38,970 nt of DNA from Pseudomonadota bacterium (GTDB lineage: Bacteria; Desulfobacterota; Binatia; Binatales; Binataceae). Numbering within the stretch: position 1 is the stretch's first letter; each line of letters opens with the position of its first letter. Under the pieces are notes generated by a model that ran no database searches, was not told the origin of the DNA, and worked only from the letters and a program-made list of their open reading frames with translations. This document shows positions 1-7,548 of the stretch, piece after piece. Both the position numbers and the translations under genes were made by a program. The stretch spans positions 1 to 38,970 of the forward strand of contig JAJPIF010000010.1 in NCBI GenBank assembly GCA_021324885.1, written 5' to 3'.

Positions 1-23
1 CAGGTTCAGCGTGGCGTCCGTTG

Positions 24-58
24 ACGCGCTTCGCGCGTTTCAGGCTGTGACACGTCAC
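24..58. promoter_or_regulatory. Inverted repeats upstream of mobilization genes (operator or oriT candidate)
   Basis: Two small dyads lie in the leader of the mobilization operon. ACGCGC/GCGCGT (24-29 and 33-38) is a perfect 6-bp hairpin with a TTC loop. GTGAC/GTCAC (47-51 and 54-58) is a 5-bp dyad with a 2-base centre. A ribbon-helix-helix protein starts about 90 bases downstream, and such proteins bind short dyads at their own promoter or at oriT. The assignment is inferred from position only; no nic motif could be recognised. Confidence 0.35.
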
Positions 59-146
59 TCATCCCCCGATGAAGGAGTTTTTGCGGAAAAGGTAGGGAAA
101 CACAACGATTTCAGCGAAATCGGCAGAGCGGCAGGAGGAGAGGAAA

Positions 147-587
147 ATGGCTGAAAACAGTGCGAAATCACATGATTTCATGCGCGGCGCCGAAGCGCCC
201 CGCCCGATCACCGTGCGCTTCGCGCCGGAAATCGCCGCGCGGCTGGAAGCGGAGGCGCGCGAACGCGACGCCAGTCCGACCGAAATCGTGCGCGCGATCG
301 TCCGCGAGCACTACAGCGGACAGGCAAGGCAGACGGAATTAATCGGCGAGCTGCGCGAGCTGATCGAGGATCGCTTCCGCCACATCGTCTATGAAATCTC
401 GCGCACGCGCGCGTCGCTCTACCGGATCGCCGAGGAGAGTCCCGGCATCGAGCTCAGCGCCGAGACCCTGCGCGGGATTTTCGAGATCACGCGCGACGAC
501 GCGCGCATCTACATCGACACGCTCGACGCCGAAATCTGCCGCCGGCTCAGCGCGCTGCCGGCGCGCGGCGAGGAGCGCGAGGAGTAG
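147..587 (+). CDS. Ribbon-helix-helix relaxosome accessory protein (TrwA/MobC-like)
   Basis: This 146-residue protein has an N-terminal ribbon-helix-helix fold at about residues 20-56: a beta strand (PITVRFAPEIA) followed by two helices with the typical AREREASPTEIVR-like pattern. The rest is charged and helical, probably an oligomerisation or coupling region. It is followed after 7 bases by the coupling protein and then the relaxase, the same order as trwA-trwB-trwC of plasmid R388, so it likely binds oriT and represses its own promoter. The start ATG has a strong AGGAGGAG ribosome site. The family role is known for TrwA; function here is inferred from fold and context. Confidence 0.75.
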   Translation: MAENSAKSHDFMRGAEAPRPITVRFAPEIAARLEAEARERDASPTEIVRAIVREHYSGQARQTELIGELRELIEDRFRHIVYEISRTRASLYRIAEESPGIELSAETLRGIFEITRDDARIYIDTLDAEICRRLSALPARGEEREE

Positions 588-594
588 CAACGCC

Positions 595-2484
595 ATGTGG
601 TCGGGCGGACGGCAGGCGGCGAGCTGGCAGGCCTACGCGACCGGGGCGCGGATGAACGCGCGCTTCGTGCTGCTGTGGCTCAAACTCTCCATCTTCTCGT
701 GGTTGGTCACCACGTTCGGGCTGGTCTGGTACTGGACCGGTCGCTACTTCCCGGACTTCGGCCACCAGCTTTTTATCCCATGGTTCGCGGCCTGGGCGCT
801 GACCAAACTCAACCTGCCGCTGGTTCGTCCGACCCTGCCGTATTACGGCAAGCGCTATCCCTACCAGGTCGTCTATGAATTCCTGAACGGAAAGCATTTC
901 TACCAGCACTCGTTCGGCGAATGGGTCATCCATTACTCCCGTTGTGGCCTCGCCGGGCCGGCGCTGGCGACGCTGGCGGCGATCCTGCTGCTGCGGCGCA
1001 AAGGTTCAGACGCCCGTCATATCCGCGGCCTTCAGTTGATCGAGAGCCGGGAGCTGGCGGGAGCGATCGAAAGCGCGGGCGCCCACGGACTCTCGCGCGT
1101 TCCGGTCGTGCGCGCACTTGTAAAGCGCAATCGCGACGCCATCCGGATCGCAGACGTGGCGATCCCGCCGGAGCTGGAGCCGCAGCACTTCCTGGTCACC
1201 GGCAAGACCGGCTCGGGCAAGTCCAACTTCATCCGCCAGCTGCTGCGCCAGATCGAGGCGCGCGACGGCGTCGCCGTCGTGCTCGATCCCGACGCCGAGT
1301 ACGTCTCGGAGTTCTACCGGCCCGCGCGCGGCGACGTGATTCTGAATCCGCTGGATGAGCGCTGTCCCGCGTGGTCGCCGTGGGCGGAACTCAGACCTGA
1401 AAGTTGCCGCATGGACGCCGAGGCGCTGGCGCAGTCGCTGATTCCCGACACCCCCAACAGCTTCGCCCAGAGCGGCGCTGACAGGTTCTTTCGGCGTTCG
1501 GGCCGCACCACGCTGGTCAGCATCTTCGAGACCGCGAAGCCGCAGAGCGCCGAGACCATCGCCGAGCTGCTGACGCTGCCGCGCGACCGTTTGAAGCAGG
1601 CGCTGGCGGGCACAGCGGCCGAGCCGCTGATCGATCCGGGGGCGCACGACCAAGGCGCAGGGATCGTCGCGATGGTCACCAACGCCACCAACCCGTTGCG
1701 CTATCTGCCGCCCGAGGACGGAGGCCGTCCGGCTTGGAGCGCGGTTGAGTGGGCCAGACACCGGCGCGGCTGGCTCTTCCTGACCTCGACCGAGGACTCG
1801 CGCGCGGCGGCGCTGCCGCTGCAGAACGTCTGGCTCGACTGTCTCGTTCGCCAGTTGCTGACGAGCGAATTAGGCGGAACCAACGAACAGGTCTGGATCG
1901 TGATCGACGAACTCGGCGCGCTCGACTATCAGGGCCAGCTCGAAAACCTGGTCGTGCGCGGGCGCAAGCGCGGGCTTTGCGTCGCGCTCGGCTTTCAGGC
2001 GGTCTCGCAGCTGCACTCGATCTACGGGCGCGACCGCACGGTGACCCTGCTCTCGGCGCCGGCGACCAAACTGATCCTGCGTTCGGACGAGGCCGAGACC
2101 GCCGAGTGGGCGAGCCGCACGCTCGGGCAGCGTGAGGTGGTGCGGCTGCAGATGACCACGCTGACCGGGCCATCGCTCTATCGCGACGGCTTCAACCTGC
2201 AGCCGCATCAAACATTGGAGCGGGTGGTGCTGCCGTCGGAGATCCAGAAGCTGCCGCCGCTGGAGGGTTATCTCTGCATCGCCGGCTACGACCGGGCGCG
2301 CGTCAAGCTGCAGTGGGCCGAGCCCCGGCGCAACGCGCCGGCGTTCATCCTGCGGCGGGCGAGCGGCGCTGACGGCGGTCCATCAACCGCGCAAGCGCGG
2401 ACGCCAAGAAAAGCGCTCGCTGCTTCGCCGGCGACGAATCATCAGTGCAATGGCCGAGCGCGAAGCTCCGGAGCGTGGGGGTAA
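595..2484 (+). CDS. VirD4/TrwB/TraD-type conjugative coupling ATPase
   Basis: The 629-residue protein is an inner-membrane ATPase that would link the relaxosome to a type IV secretion channel and pump DNA. Two membrane segments are visible at about residues 24-47 and 117-135. A Walker A motif GKTGSGKS follows at 203-210, and a Walker B strand VWIVIDE ends at D438-E439. A downstream IRGRKRGLC-like segment fits the TraD/TrwB NTPase fold. The open frame extends upstream to 391, but that part overlaps the preceding gene in another frame and reads as arginine/serine-rich shadow; the ATG at 595 fits gene spacing and topology. The stop is only 6 bases before the relaxase start. Confidence 0.9.
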   Translation: MWSGGRQAASWQAYATGARMNARFVLLWLKLSIFSWLVTTFGLVWYWTGRYFPDFGHQLFIPWFAAWALTKLNLPLVRPTLPYYGKRYPYQVVYEFLNGKHFYQHSFGEWVIHYSRCGLAGPALATLAAILLLRRKGSDARHIRGLQLIESRELAGAIESAGAHGLSRVPVVRALVKRNRDAIRIADVAIPPELEPQHFLVTGKTGSGKSNFIRQLLRQIEARDGVAVVLDPDAEYVSEFYRPARGDVILNPLDERCPAWSPWAELRPESCRMDAEALAQSLIPDTPNSFAQSGADRFFRRSGRTTLVSIFETAKPQSAETIAELLTLPRDRLKQALAGTAAEPLIDPGAHDQGAGIVAMVTNATNPLRYLPPEDGGRPAWSAVEWARHRRGWLFLTSTEDSRAAALPLQNVWLDCLVRQLLTSELGGTNEQVWIVIDELGALDYQGQLENLVVRGRKRGLCVALGFQAVSQLHSIYGRDRTVTLLSAPATKLILRSDEAETAEWASRTLGQREVVRLQMTTLTGPSLYRDGFNLQPHQTLERVVLPSEIQKLPPLEGYLCIAGYDRARVKLQWAEPRRNAPAFILRRASGADGGPSTAQARTPRKALAASPATNHQCNGRARSSGAWG

Positions 2485-2490
2485 GCGGCG

Positions 2491-5274
2491 ATGCTGGTGA
2501 TGTCGAAAGGGGCGCTCACGGCCGACCAGGCGGAAACGTACTACGAAGAGAAGTACAGCCGCGACGACTACTACACCGAAAAACAGCGCGTGGTCGGCCG
2601 CTGGTTCGGCAAGGGCGCGGCGGAGCTGGGGCTCGTAGGGGAAGTCGACACCAGCGACTTCCGCGCCGTGCTGGGCGGCCTCGATCCAGGGAGCGGCGAG
2701 GTTCTGGTTCATGCTGTGCAGCGCGAGGGTGAACCAAAGCGCGCCGGCTGGGACGCCACCTTCAACGCCCCCAAGTCGGTCAGCGTGCAGGCGCTGGTGG
2801 GCGACGATACCAGGCTTATCGCCGCGCATCGGCGCGCCGTCGAACGGGCGCTGGCGGAGCTGGAGCGCTTCGCGCAGGCGCGCATCCGGCGCGGCCAGGA
2901 ATGGGTCACCACCGCCAACATCGTCGCCGCCCGCTTCGACCACATCGCCGCGCGGCCGACCGACGCCGCCGCCAACGACGGCTACGGTCCCGACCCGCAC
3001 CTCCATACCCACGTGGTCGTGATGAACATGACGCGCCGTCCCGACGGCAAGTGGCGGGGCCTCGATCCGGTCGAGATCTACCGGTCTCAGGCTTTTGCTA
3101 CCGCGGTCTATCGCGCCGAGCTGGCGCGCGAGGTCCAGCGGCTCGGCTACGCGATCGCTATCACCGGCAGCGACGGTCGCTGGGAGCTGGAGGGCTACGG
3201 GCGCGAACAGGTGCTGGCCTTCTCGCTGCGCCGGCAGGAGATCGGGCGCGAACTTGAAAAGCTCGGCGTCAGCGGCGCGGGCGCCGCGCAGATCGCGGCC
3301 CATCGCTCGCGGCTCGCCAAAGACCATCGCGGCGAGCAGGCGCTCAAGGCGGAATGGCGCGAGCGCGCCGCGGCCTACGGAATCCCGGTTCAAGAGATCG
3401 GACGGTTGGCGCTGAATCGCGCCGCGATCCCGCCGGAAATCGGCGACGACAAATTGCGCGAGGCGGTGCGCCACGCCGCGGCGCACGCGACCGAGCGCAA
3501 CGCCGCGCCCGACCGGCGCGAGCTCGAGACGTTCGCGCTTCAACATGCGATGGGCAGGAGCGTGCTGGATCGCGTCCGCGGCGCGATCGACGCTTACCGA
3601 GCCGAAGGCGAATTGCTCGATCTGGCGCAGAACCATCGCCATCCGCTCGGCGCCTTCACCACGCCCGAGATGGCGGCGCTGGAGCGCGACAACCTCGCGC
3701 TGATGCGCCAGGGCCGCGGCAAAGCCGAACCGATTGCGCCCGCCGACGCGGTGAAGCGTTGGGCGGCGATACGTGGCCTTGCCGCCGATCAGTCGCTCGC
3801 CGCCGAAACCACGCTCGCGACGCGCGACTGGCTGAGCGCCATCGAGGGGCGCGCCGGCGCCGCCAAGACCACCACCGTCGGCGCGATCCGCGGGCTGGCC
3901 CAGGAACGGGGCTGGTTCGTGCACGGCTTCGGACCCACCAGCGGCAGCGTCAAGGCGCTCGCCGAGGCGGGCGTGATGGCGCGCACCGTGGCGAGCCTGC
4001 TCGAAAATCCGCCCGTCGAAAAACAGGGCCGCGAACTCTGGATCGTCGATGAGTCGAGCCTGCTCGCAACCCGCCAAGTCAACCGCCTGCTCCATCTCGC
4101 GAAACAGACCGGCGTCGAGCGAATCGTGTTCGTCGGCGACGAGCGGCAGCATCACGCCATCGAGGCGGGACGCCCGCTCTATCAGATGCGGCAGGCCAGC
4201 ATGACCACCGCGTCGCTGACCGTAATTCGCCGCCAACGCGACCCCGAGCTCAGACAGGCGGTCGAATTCGCAGGCGCCGGCAAGCTGGCCGAAACCATCG
4301 CGGCGCTCTCCGCGCAGCGGCGCATCGCCGAGGTCGCCGCGCCCGCCGAGCGCTATCGCGCGATCGCCGAGGACTATCTGCGCTCGCATCAGGCCGGCCA
4401 GACGACGCTGGTTGTGAGTCCCGCGATCGAGGAGCGCGCCGAGCTCAACCGGGTCATCCGCGAGCTGCTAATCGAGCACGGCCAGGTCGCGCGCGAAGGC
4501 GTTGAACTGCCGACGCTGACCAACCTCGATCTGACCCGCGCGCAGCGCGCGCACGCGCGCCATTACGCGATCGGCGACGTGATTCGCTTCCGGCGCGCCA
4601 GCGCGAAGCTCGGCGTCGCCGCGGGCGGCTACGCCACTGTCGAGGCGTCGGATGCGCGGCGCAACCTGCTCCGCATCAGAACCGAAAGCGGGGCAGTCGC
4701 TGAGTACCAGCCCGGACGGTTGCGCGGCGTCGAGGTCTTCCGCGTCGAGTGGCGTACGTTGGCTGCGGGCGACCGCATCCAGTTCCGCGCCCCCGACCGA
4801 TTACTGGGCGTCGCCAACGGCGAGTTCGCCACGGTCGTCGCGATTGACGGAAGCCAGACCCGGCTGCGCACGGACAAGGGCCGAGAAATCGCAGTCTCGA
4901 ACGCGCGGCTCCGCCAAATCGACTACGGCTACGCCTCGACCTCCCACGCGAGCCAGGGCGCGACCGTCGATCGGGTTATCGTCAATGTTGACACCGAGCG
5001 CAGCGCGCGGCTGGTAAACCGCCGCCAGTTTTACGTCTCGCTCAGCCGCGCGCGCCACGACGCGCGCATCTATGCCGACAACGCCGAGGCGCTGGCGCGC
5101 GCCGTCGCCCGCGAGCAGCTCAAGCCGACCGCGCTCGAAAATCTCTCGCCCGCTCAGCGGCACGCGCTGCCGAAGTTCAGGCCGATCGAGATCGACGAGC
5201 CGTTCGCCAGGCGCGTCAGGCAGGGCATCGGTCGGGAGCAGAAGCTGCGGCGAAGCCAGGGAATCAGATGGTGA
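2491..5274 (+). CDS. MOBF (TrwC/TraI family) conjugative relaxase-helicase
   Basis: This 927-residue bifunctional protein would nick oriT, stay covalently bound to the DNA and unwind it. The TrwC relaxase domain occupies about residues 1-300, with paired tyrosines Y17-Y18 and Y27-Y28 as in TrwC and the metal-binding three-histidine motif at H170, H172 and H174. A RecD-like helicase domain follows, with Walker A at 453-460 (GRAGAAKT, Ala in place of the last Gly before Lys) and Walker B ending D520-E521. A C-terminal SHASQGATVD region and LSRAR motif match helicase motifs V/VI. ATG at 2491 is preferred; ATG at 2500 is possible. It forms an operon with the two preceding genes. Confidence 0.93.
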   Translation: MLVMSKGALTADQAETYYEEKYSRDDYYTEKQRVVGRWFGKGAAELGLVGEVDTSDFRAVLGGLDPGSGEVLVHAVQREGEPKRAGWDATFNAPKSVSVQALVGDDTRLIAAHRRAVERALAELERFAQARIRRGQEWVTTANIVAARFDHIAARPTDAAANDGYGPDPHLHTHVVVMNMTRRPDGKWRGLDPVEIYRSQAFATAVYRAELAREVQRLGYAIAITGSDGRWELEGYGREQVLAFSLRRQEIGRELEKLGVSGAGAAQIAAHRSRLAKDHRGEQALKAEWRERAAAYGIPVQEIGRLALNRAAIPPEIGDDKLREAVRHAAAHATERNAAPDRRELETFALQHAMGRSVLDRVRGAIDAYRAEGELLDLAQNHRHPLGAFTTPEMAALERDNLALMRQGRGKAEPIAPADAVKRWAAIRGLAADQSLAAETTLATRDWLSAIEGRAGAAKTTTVGAIRGLAQERGWFVHGFGPTSGSVKALAEAGVMARTVASLLENPPVEKQGRELWIVDESSLLATRQVNRLLHLAKQTGVERIVFVGDERQHHAIEAGRPLYQMRQASMTTASLTVIRRQRDPELRQAVEFAGAGKLAETIAALSAQRRIAEVAAPAERYRAIAEDYLRSHQAGQTTLVVSPAIEERAELNRVIRELLIEHGQVAREGVELPTLTNLDLTRAQRAHARHYAIGDVIRFRRASAKLGVAAGGYATVEASDARRNLLRIRTESGAVAEYQPGRLRGVEVFRVEWRTLAAGDRIQFRAPDRLLGVANGEFATVVAIDGSQTRLRTDKGREIAVSNARLRQIDYGYASTSHASQGATVDRVIVNVDTERSARLVNRRQFYVSLSRARHDARIYADNAEALARAVAREQLKPTALENLSPAQRHALPKFRPIEIDEPFARRVRQGIGREQKLRRSQGIRW

Positions 5275-5292
5275 CAGTAAGGAGGGGCCGCC

Positions 5293-6018
5293 ATGAAGTT
5301 TTGCACGCGTTGCGGTTCGAGAATAGTCGATCAAGGAATCTGCGGCGTCTGCGGAAGGCCCCCATACAGAGCCTGGCGTCAGGCGCCCACTGCGGAGTAC
5401 GCACCCGCCGGCAATCTGCCGCCGTTTAACTACATCTACAGCGTTCCGCTCCTTGGCCTGCTCGAACGCGAGCGACGCGTTGTCGTTCCTTTCAGCTACA
5501 TCAACGGAATCCTGCTGGAGGTCCGCAGCTACGAAGACGCGGCGCATCCGATCCATTTCAAGTTGTGGTCGCAGCGCGACGATCCCTGTTCCGGTCCGCG
5601 CGGCCCCATCGTCGGCGCGGAATCGCAGCCCTACCTCAGAACGATTGTACGGCTCCGGCTGGCGGACGGCGCCAAGCGCTCATTCGTTCTTAGCCAGGCG
5701 AAACTGCGGAGCAGGCCGGGAAGCCAGATCACGCTGATCTTTCCGGCGCCAATCGAGCGCGCCGCCCATCCGCTCTACGACTACGCCGCCATCGCGGCCG
5801 TCGATTATGCGACACACGACTTTGCCTGGAGCACCGCGCATCCGGAGATTGATGCGCTCCGCTCGCGGCTACCCGAAGATCAGATCGAGCCGTTCGGCAA
5901 TTCGCTGGCCAACCACCTCAACGGACTCTGCCGGCGTTGCCTGCGGCAGTTCGCTCAATATCGCAGACCGGAGCGGCGATACCGTCTCGCCGCCGCGAAC
6001 CAGGAGGCGAGCCGATGA
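5293..6018 (+). CDS. Unknown protein with N-terminal zinc ribbon
   Basis: I do not recognise this 241-residue protein beyond its metal-binding ends. It opens with a zinc-ribbon pattern, C4-x2-C7 and C17-x2-C20, and has a further CxxC (CRRC) near residue 216. The middle part is a mixed beta-rich domain without transmembrane segments. A good AAGGAGGGG site lies before ATG 5293, and it follows the relaxase by 18 bases, so it is probably in the same operon. It is the first of three cysteine-rich proteins in the cargo between relaxase and SSB, which hints at a nucleic-acid-related role; that is inference. Confidence 0.75.
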   Translation: MKFCTRCGSRIVDQGICGVCGRPPYRAWRQAPTAEYAPAGNLPPFNYIYSVPLLGLLERERRVVVPFSYINGILLEVRSYEDAAHPIHFKLWSQRDDPCSGPRGPIVGAESQPYLRTIVRLRLADGAKRSFVLSQAKLRSRPGSQITLIFPAPIERAAHPLYDYAAIAAVDYATHDFAWSTAHPEIDALRSRLPEDQIEPFGNSLANHLNGLCRRCLRQFAQYRRPERRYRLAAANQEASR

Positions 6019-6077
6019 ATCCCTCCCAACTCCGCCTTGCGCCGGCTGCGCGCAATGCCGTCGCGCCCGTCTCAGGG

Positions 6078-6208
6078 GAGCGCTGCGCTCGGTCACGCCG
6101 GCCTTGCACTGCTTCGCCGCCGCTCGTGGGTGGCGGCGCAGCGCGCCGCATCGAGTCCCTTTCCGCCGCCGCCCTTCCAGAGATTTGCGAGAAGGGCGGC
6201 GGGGAAAG
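6078..6208. repeat. Cluster of three hairpins in non-coding segment of the element
   Basis: The 264-base gap between the zinc-ribbon gene and the next small gene holds three successive inverted repeats: GAGCG/CGCTC (6078-6082, 6086-6090), GCGGCGC/GCGCCGC (6133-6139, 6143-6149) and a long one pairing 6159-6177 with 6191-6208 (18 bp with one bulged G, 13-base loop). Open frames across it are arginine-rich and have no credible start, so I treat it as non-coding. It could be an origin (oriT or replication), a structured RNA or a terminator; there is no U-tract. Confidence 0.55.
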
Positions 6209-6282
6209 ATGGCGCTGGGTTTACAAGCCCAAGCCATATGAGCCCTGGCCGATGGCAAGCGGGCGCGGAAGGAGAGATGCCA

Positions 6283-6492
6283 ATGCGTCGTTACAAATGC
6301 GATCCGCGCTGGATCAACGTCAGGTTCAAGGGCGAATGCATTCGTTGCAAGCGGCTGATTCGTCCGGGCGAGCGCGCTTTCTACTATCCCGAGGATCGTT
6401 CGCTCTATTGCGCGGGCGAAGGGTGCGGCAAGGCGGCGAGCCGGGAGTTCTCGGCGCAGGTGTTCGACGAAGACAACAACACTTCGATGTAG
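6283..6492 (+). CDS. Small cysteine-rich (zinc-finger-like) protein
   Basis: This 69-residue protein has the pattern CIRCKRLI (CxxC) followed about 20 residues later by a second cysteine pair (YCAGEGC), consistent with one treble-clef or ribbon zinc site. An AAGGAG site 8 bases before ATG 6283 decides the start; the in-frame ATG at 6277 is too close to it, and the longer frame back to 6037 crosses the hairpin-rich non-coding segment. The product has no membrane segment. Its function is unknown; clustering with two other cysteine-rich genes and an SSB suggests a DNA- or RNA-binding cargo protein of the element. Confidence 0.7.
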   Translation: MRRYKCDPRWINVRFKGECIRCKRLIRPGERAFYYPEDRSLYCAGEGCGKAASREFSAQVFDEDNNTSM

Positions 6493-6505
6493 GGAGTCAA
6501 GGACG

Positions 6506-6697
6506 ATGCTGTATCAGGGCTACTGCGCCCGCTGCGGGCGCAGGGTGAGAACCGAAGAGAACTGGTTCAAAGGGAAAATCTGGGCTAGCACGGCGGTGTT
6601 TCATTGGGCCTGCCTGATCGCGCTGATGAAAGAGCACGGCGAGGCGGCGGCCGAGGACGCCGCCTGGAAGGCGAGCAGGGTTACGCGAGAACAGTAA
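6506..6697 (+). CDS. Small cysteine-containing protein
   Basis: The 63-residue product begins with a CARC pair (CxxC) and then has a single later HWAC cysteine/histidine pair, which together could make one zinc site (C-C-H-C). It starts 13 bases after the stop of the preceding small zinc protein, with GGGAG and AAGGA upstream, so the two are very likely cotranscribed. It resembles its neighbour in layout (an FKG segment near the finger) though not closely in sequence. I cannot name a family. Confidence 0.65.
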   Translation: MLYQGYCARCGRRVRTEENWFKGKIWASTAVFHWACLIALMKEHGEAAAEDAAWKASRVTREQ

Positions 6698-6756
6698 ACG
6701 AAAGCTCCGTGTCGGGGCCGCTACCCCCGGCACGGAGCGCAACAGGAGGTAAAGTC

Positions 6757-7152
6757 ATGTCGCTCAACAAGGTTATGCTGCTGGGAAATCTTGGACAAGA
6801 CCCGGAGATCCGCTACACGCCCGCCGGCATGCCGGTCGTCAACTTCTCGGTCGCGACCGACGAGGGCTACGTAGACAAGGATGGCAAGCGCCAGGAACGC
6901 ACCGAATGGCATAGGGTGGTCGTCGTCGGCAAACTCGCGCTGGTCTGCCACGAGTATCTGAAGCGCGGCCGGCAGGTGTTCGTCGAGGGGCGATTGCGGA
7001 CCCGCGAATGGGAGAGCAACGGAACCATCGCCCGGCGCACCGAGATCGTCGCCAGCCGCGTCCGGTTCCTCGGCGCCCCGCCCGCCGACGCCAAAACGGA
7101 CGAGGCTTCGGCGGATGCCGGCTCCGCGGCCGAAGCGGAGATCCCGTTCTGA
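6757..7152 (+). CDS. ssb: Single-stranded DNA-binding protein (element copy)
   Basis: The 131-residue protein is a bacterial SSB: an OB-fold from residue 1 to about 105 beginning MSLNKVMLLGNLGQDPEIRY, then a short linker and the acidic tip EIPF that recruits partner proteins. An AGGAGGT site 6 bases before ATG 6757 fixes the start; the longer open frame upstream overlaps the preceding gene. The window also has a chromosomal-style ssb at 15991-16416, so this is an extra, element-borne copy. Mobile elements often carry SSBs to protect the transferred single strand during establishment, which fits its place near the relaxase operon. Confidence 0.95.
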   Translation: MSLNKVMLLGNLGQDPEIRYTPAGMPVVNFSVATDEGYVDKDGKRQERTEWHRVVVVGKLALVCHEYLKRGRQVFVEGRLRTREWESNGTIARRTEIVASRVRFLGAPPADAKTDEASADAGSAAEAEIPF

Positions 7153-7224
7153 ATGCGAGCGTCGAGCGAGCACTTGCTCGCCCCCCCCGGCGATGAGGTG
7201 GCTCACTGAAGGGAGCAGTAAACA

Positions 7225-7548
7225 GTGGAACGCCCAAACGATGATCAAATAATGACGGGTACAAACGCGGATGACTCTGCGCCGATAGATGCGATAACGC
7301 CCACGCGTCCGAAGCCTTATCTCTCAATTCGCGAACTGGCGGCGCTGACGCCGTGGACGGAACAGGCAATCCGGACAATGATGGCGAAAGGGGTGCTCAA
7401 GGAGGGCGAGCATTTCTTTCACGTAGGTAGACGAACGGTCCTGAAGTGGGATGCTATCGTTGGCTTCATTGAGCGCCGCCAATGGGAGGAACCGTTGAGG
7501 ATACCGCTTAGGCGCGGAGGTTTTGTGGGTGGCCAGTCGAAGGCATAA
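7225..7548 (+). CDS. Excisionase-like HTH DNA-binding protein
   Basis: This 107-residue protein contains a winged-helix/excisionase-type domain at about residues 32-85: a conserved YLSIRELAALTPWTEQAIR helix-turn-helix, then KGVLKEGEHFF and a GRRTVLKWDAI wing and helix. It lies directly upstream of, and overlaps by 20 bases, the integrase gene, the normal place for a recombination directionality factor. It starts at GTG 7225 after GGGAG; ATG 7252 in the same frame is an alternative. It most likely bends att DNA to favour excision and may regulate int; this is inferred from fold and context. Confidence 0.75.
   Translation: MERPNDDQIMTGTNADDSAPIDAITPTRPKPYLSIRELAALTPWTEQAIRTMMAKGVLKEGEHFFHVGRRTVLKWDAIVGFIERRQWEEPLRIPLRRGGFVGGQSKA

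Noticed and set aside
391-594. Upstream extension of the coupling-protein frame
   Set aside because: It overlaps the RHH gene in another frame and reads as arginine/serine-rich shadow; ATG 595 fits topology and spacing.
2383-4389. Long minus-strand open frame opposite the relaxase
   Set aside because: High-GC shadow frame; the plus strand has clear relaxase and helicase motifs.
6037-6276. Coding extension upstream of the small zinc-finger gene
   Set aside because: Arginine-rich, crosses three hairpins, and a good ribosome site points to ATG 6283.
7145-7200. Terminator-like CGAGCGAG/CTTGCTCG hairpin followed by a C8 run after the element ssb
   Set aside because: The loop is only two bases and no T-tract follows; too weak to call.
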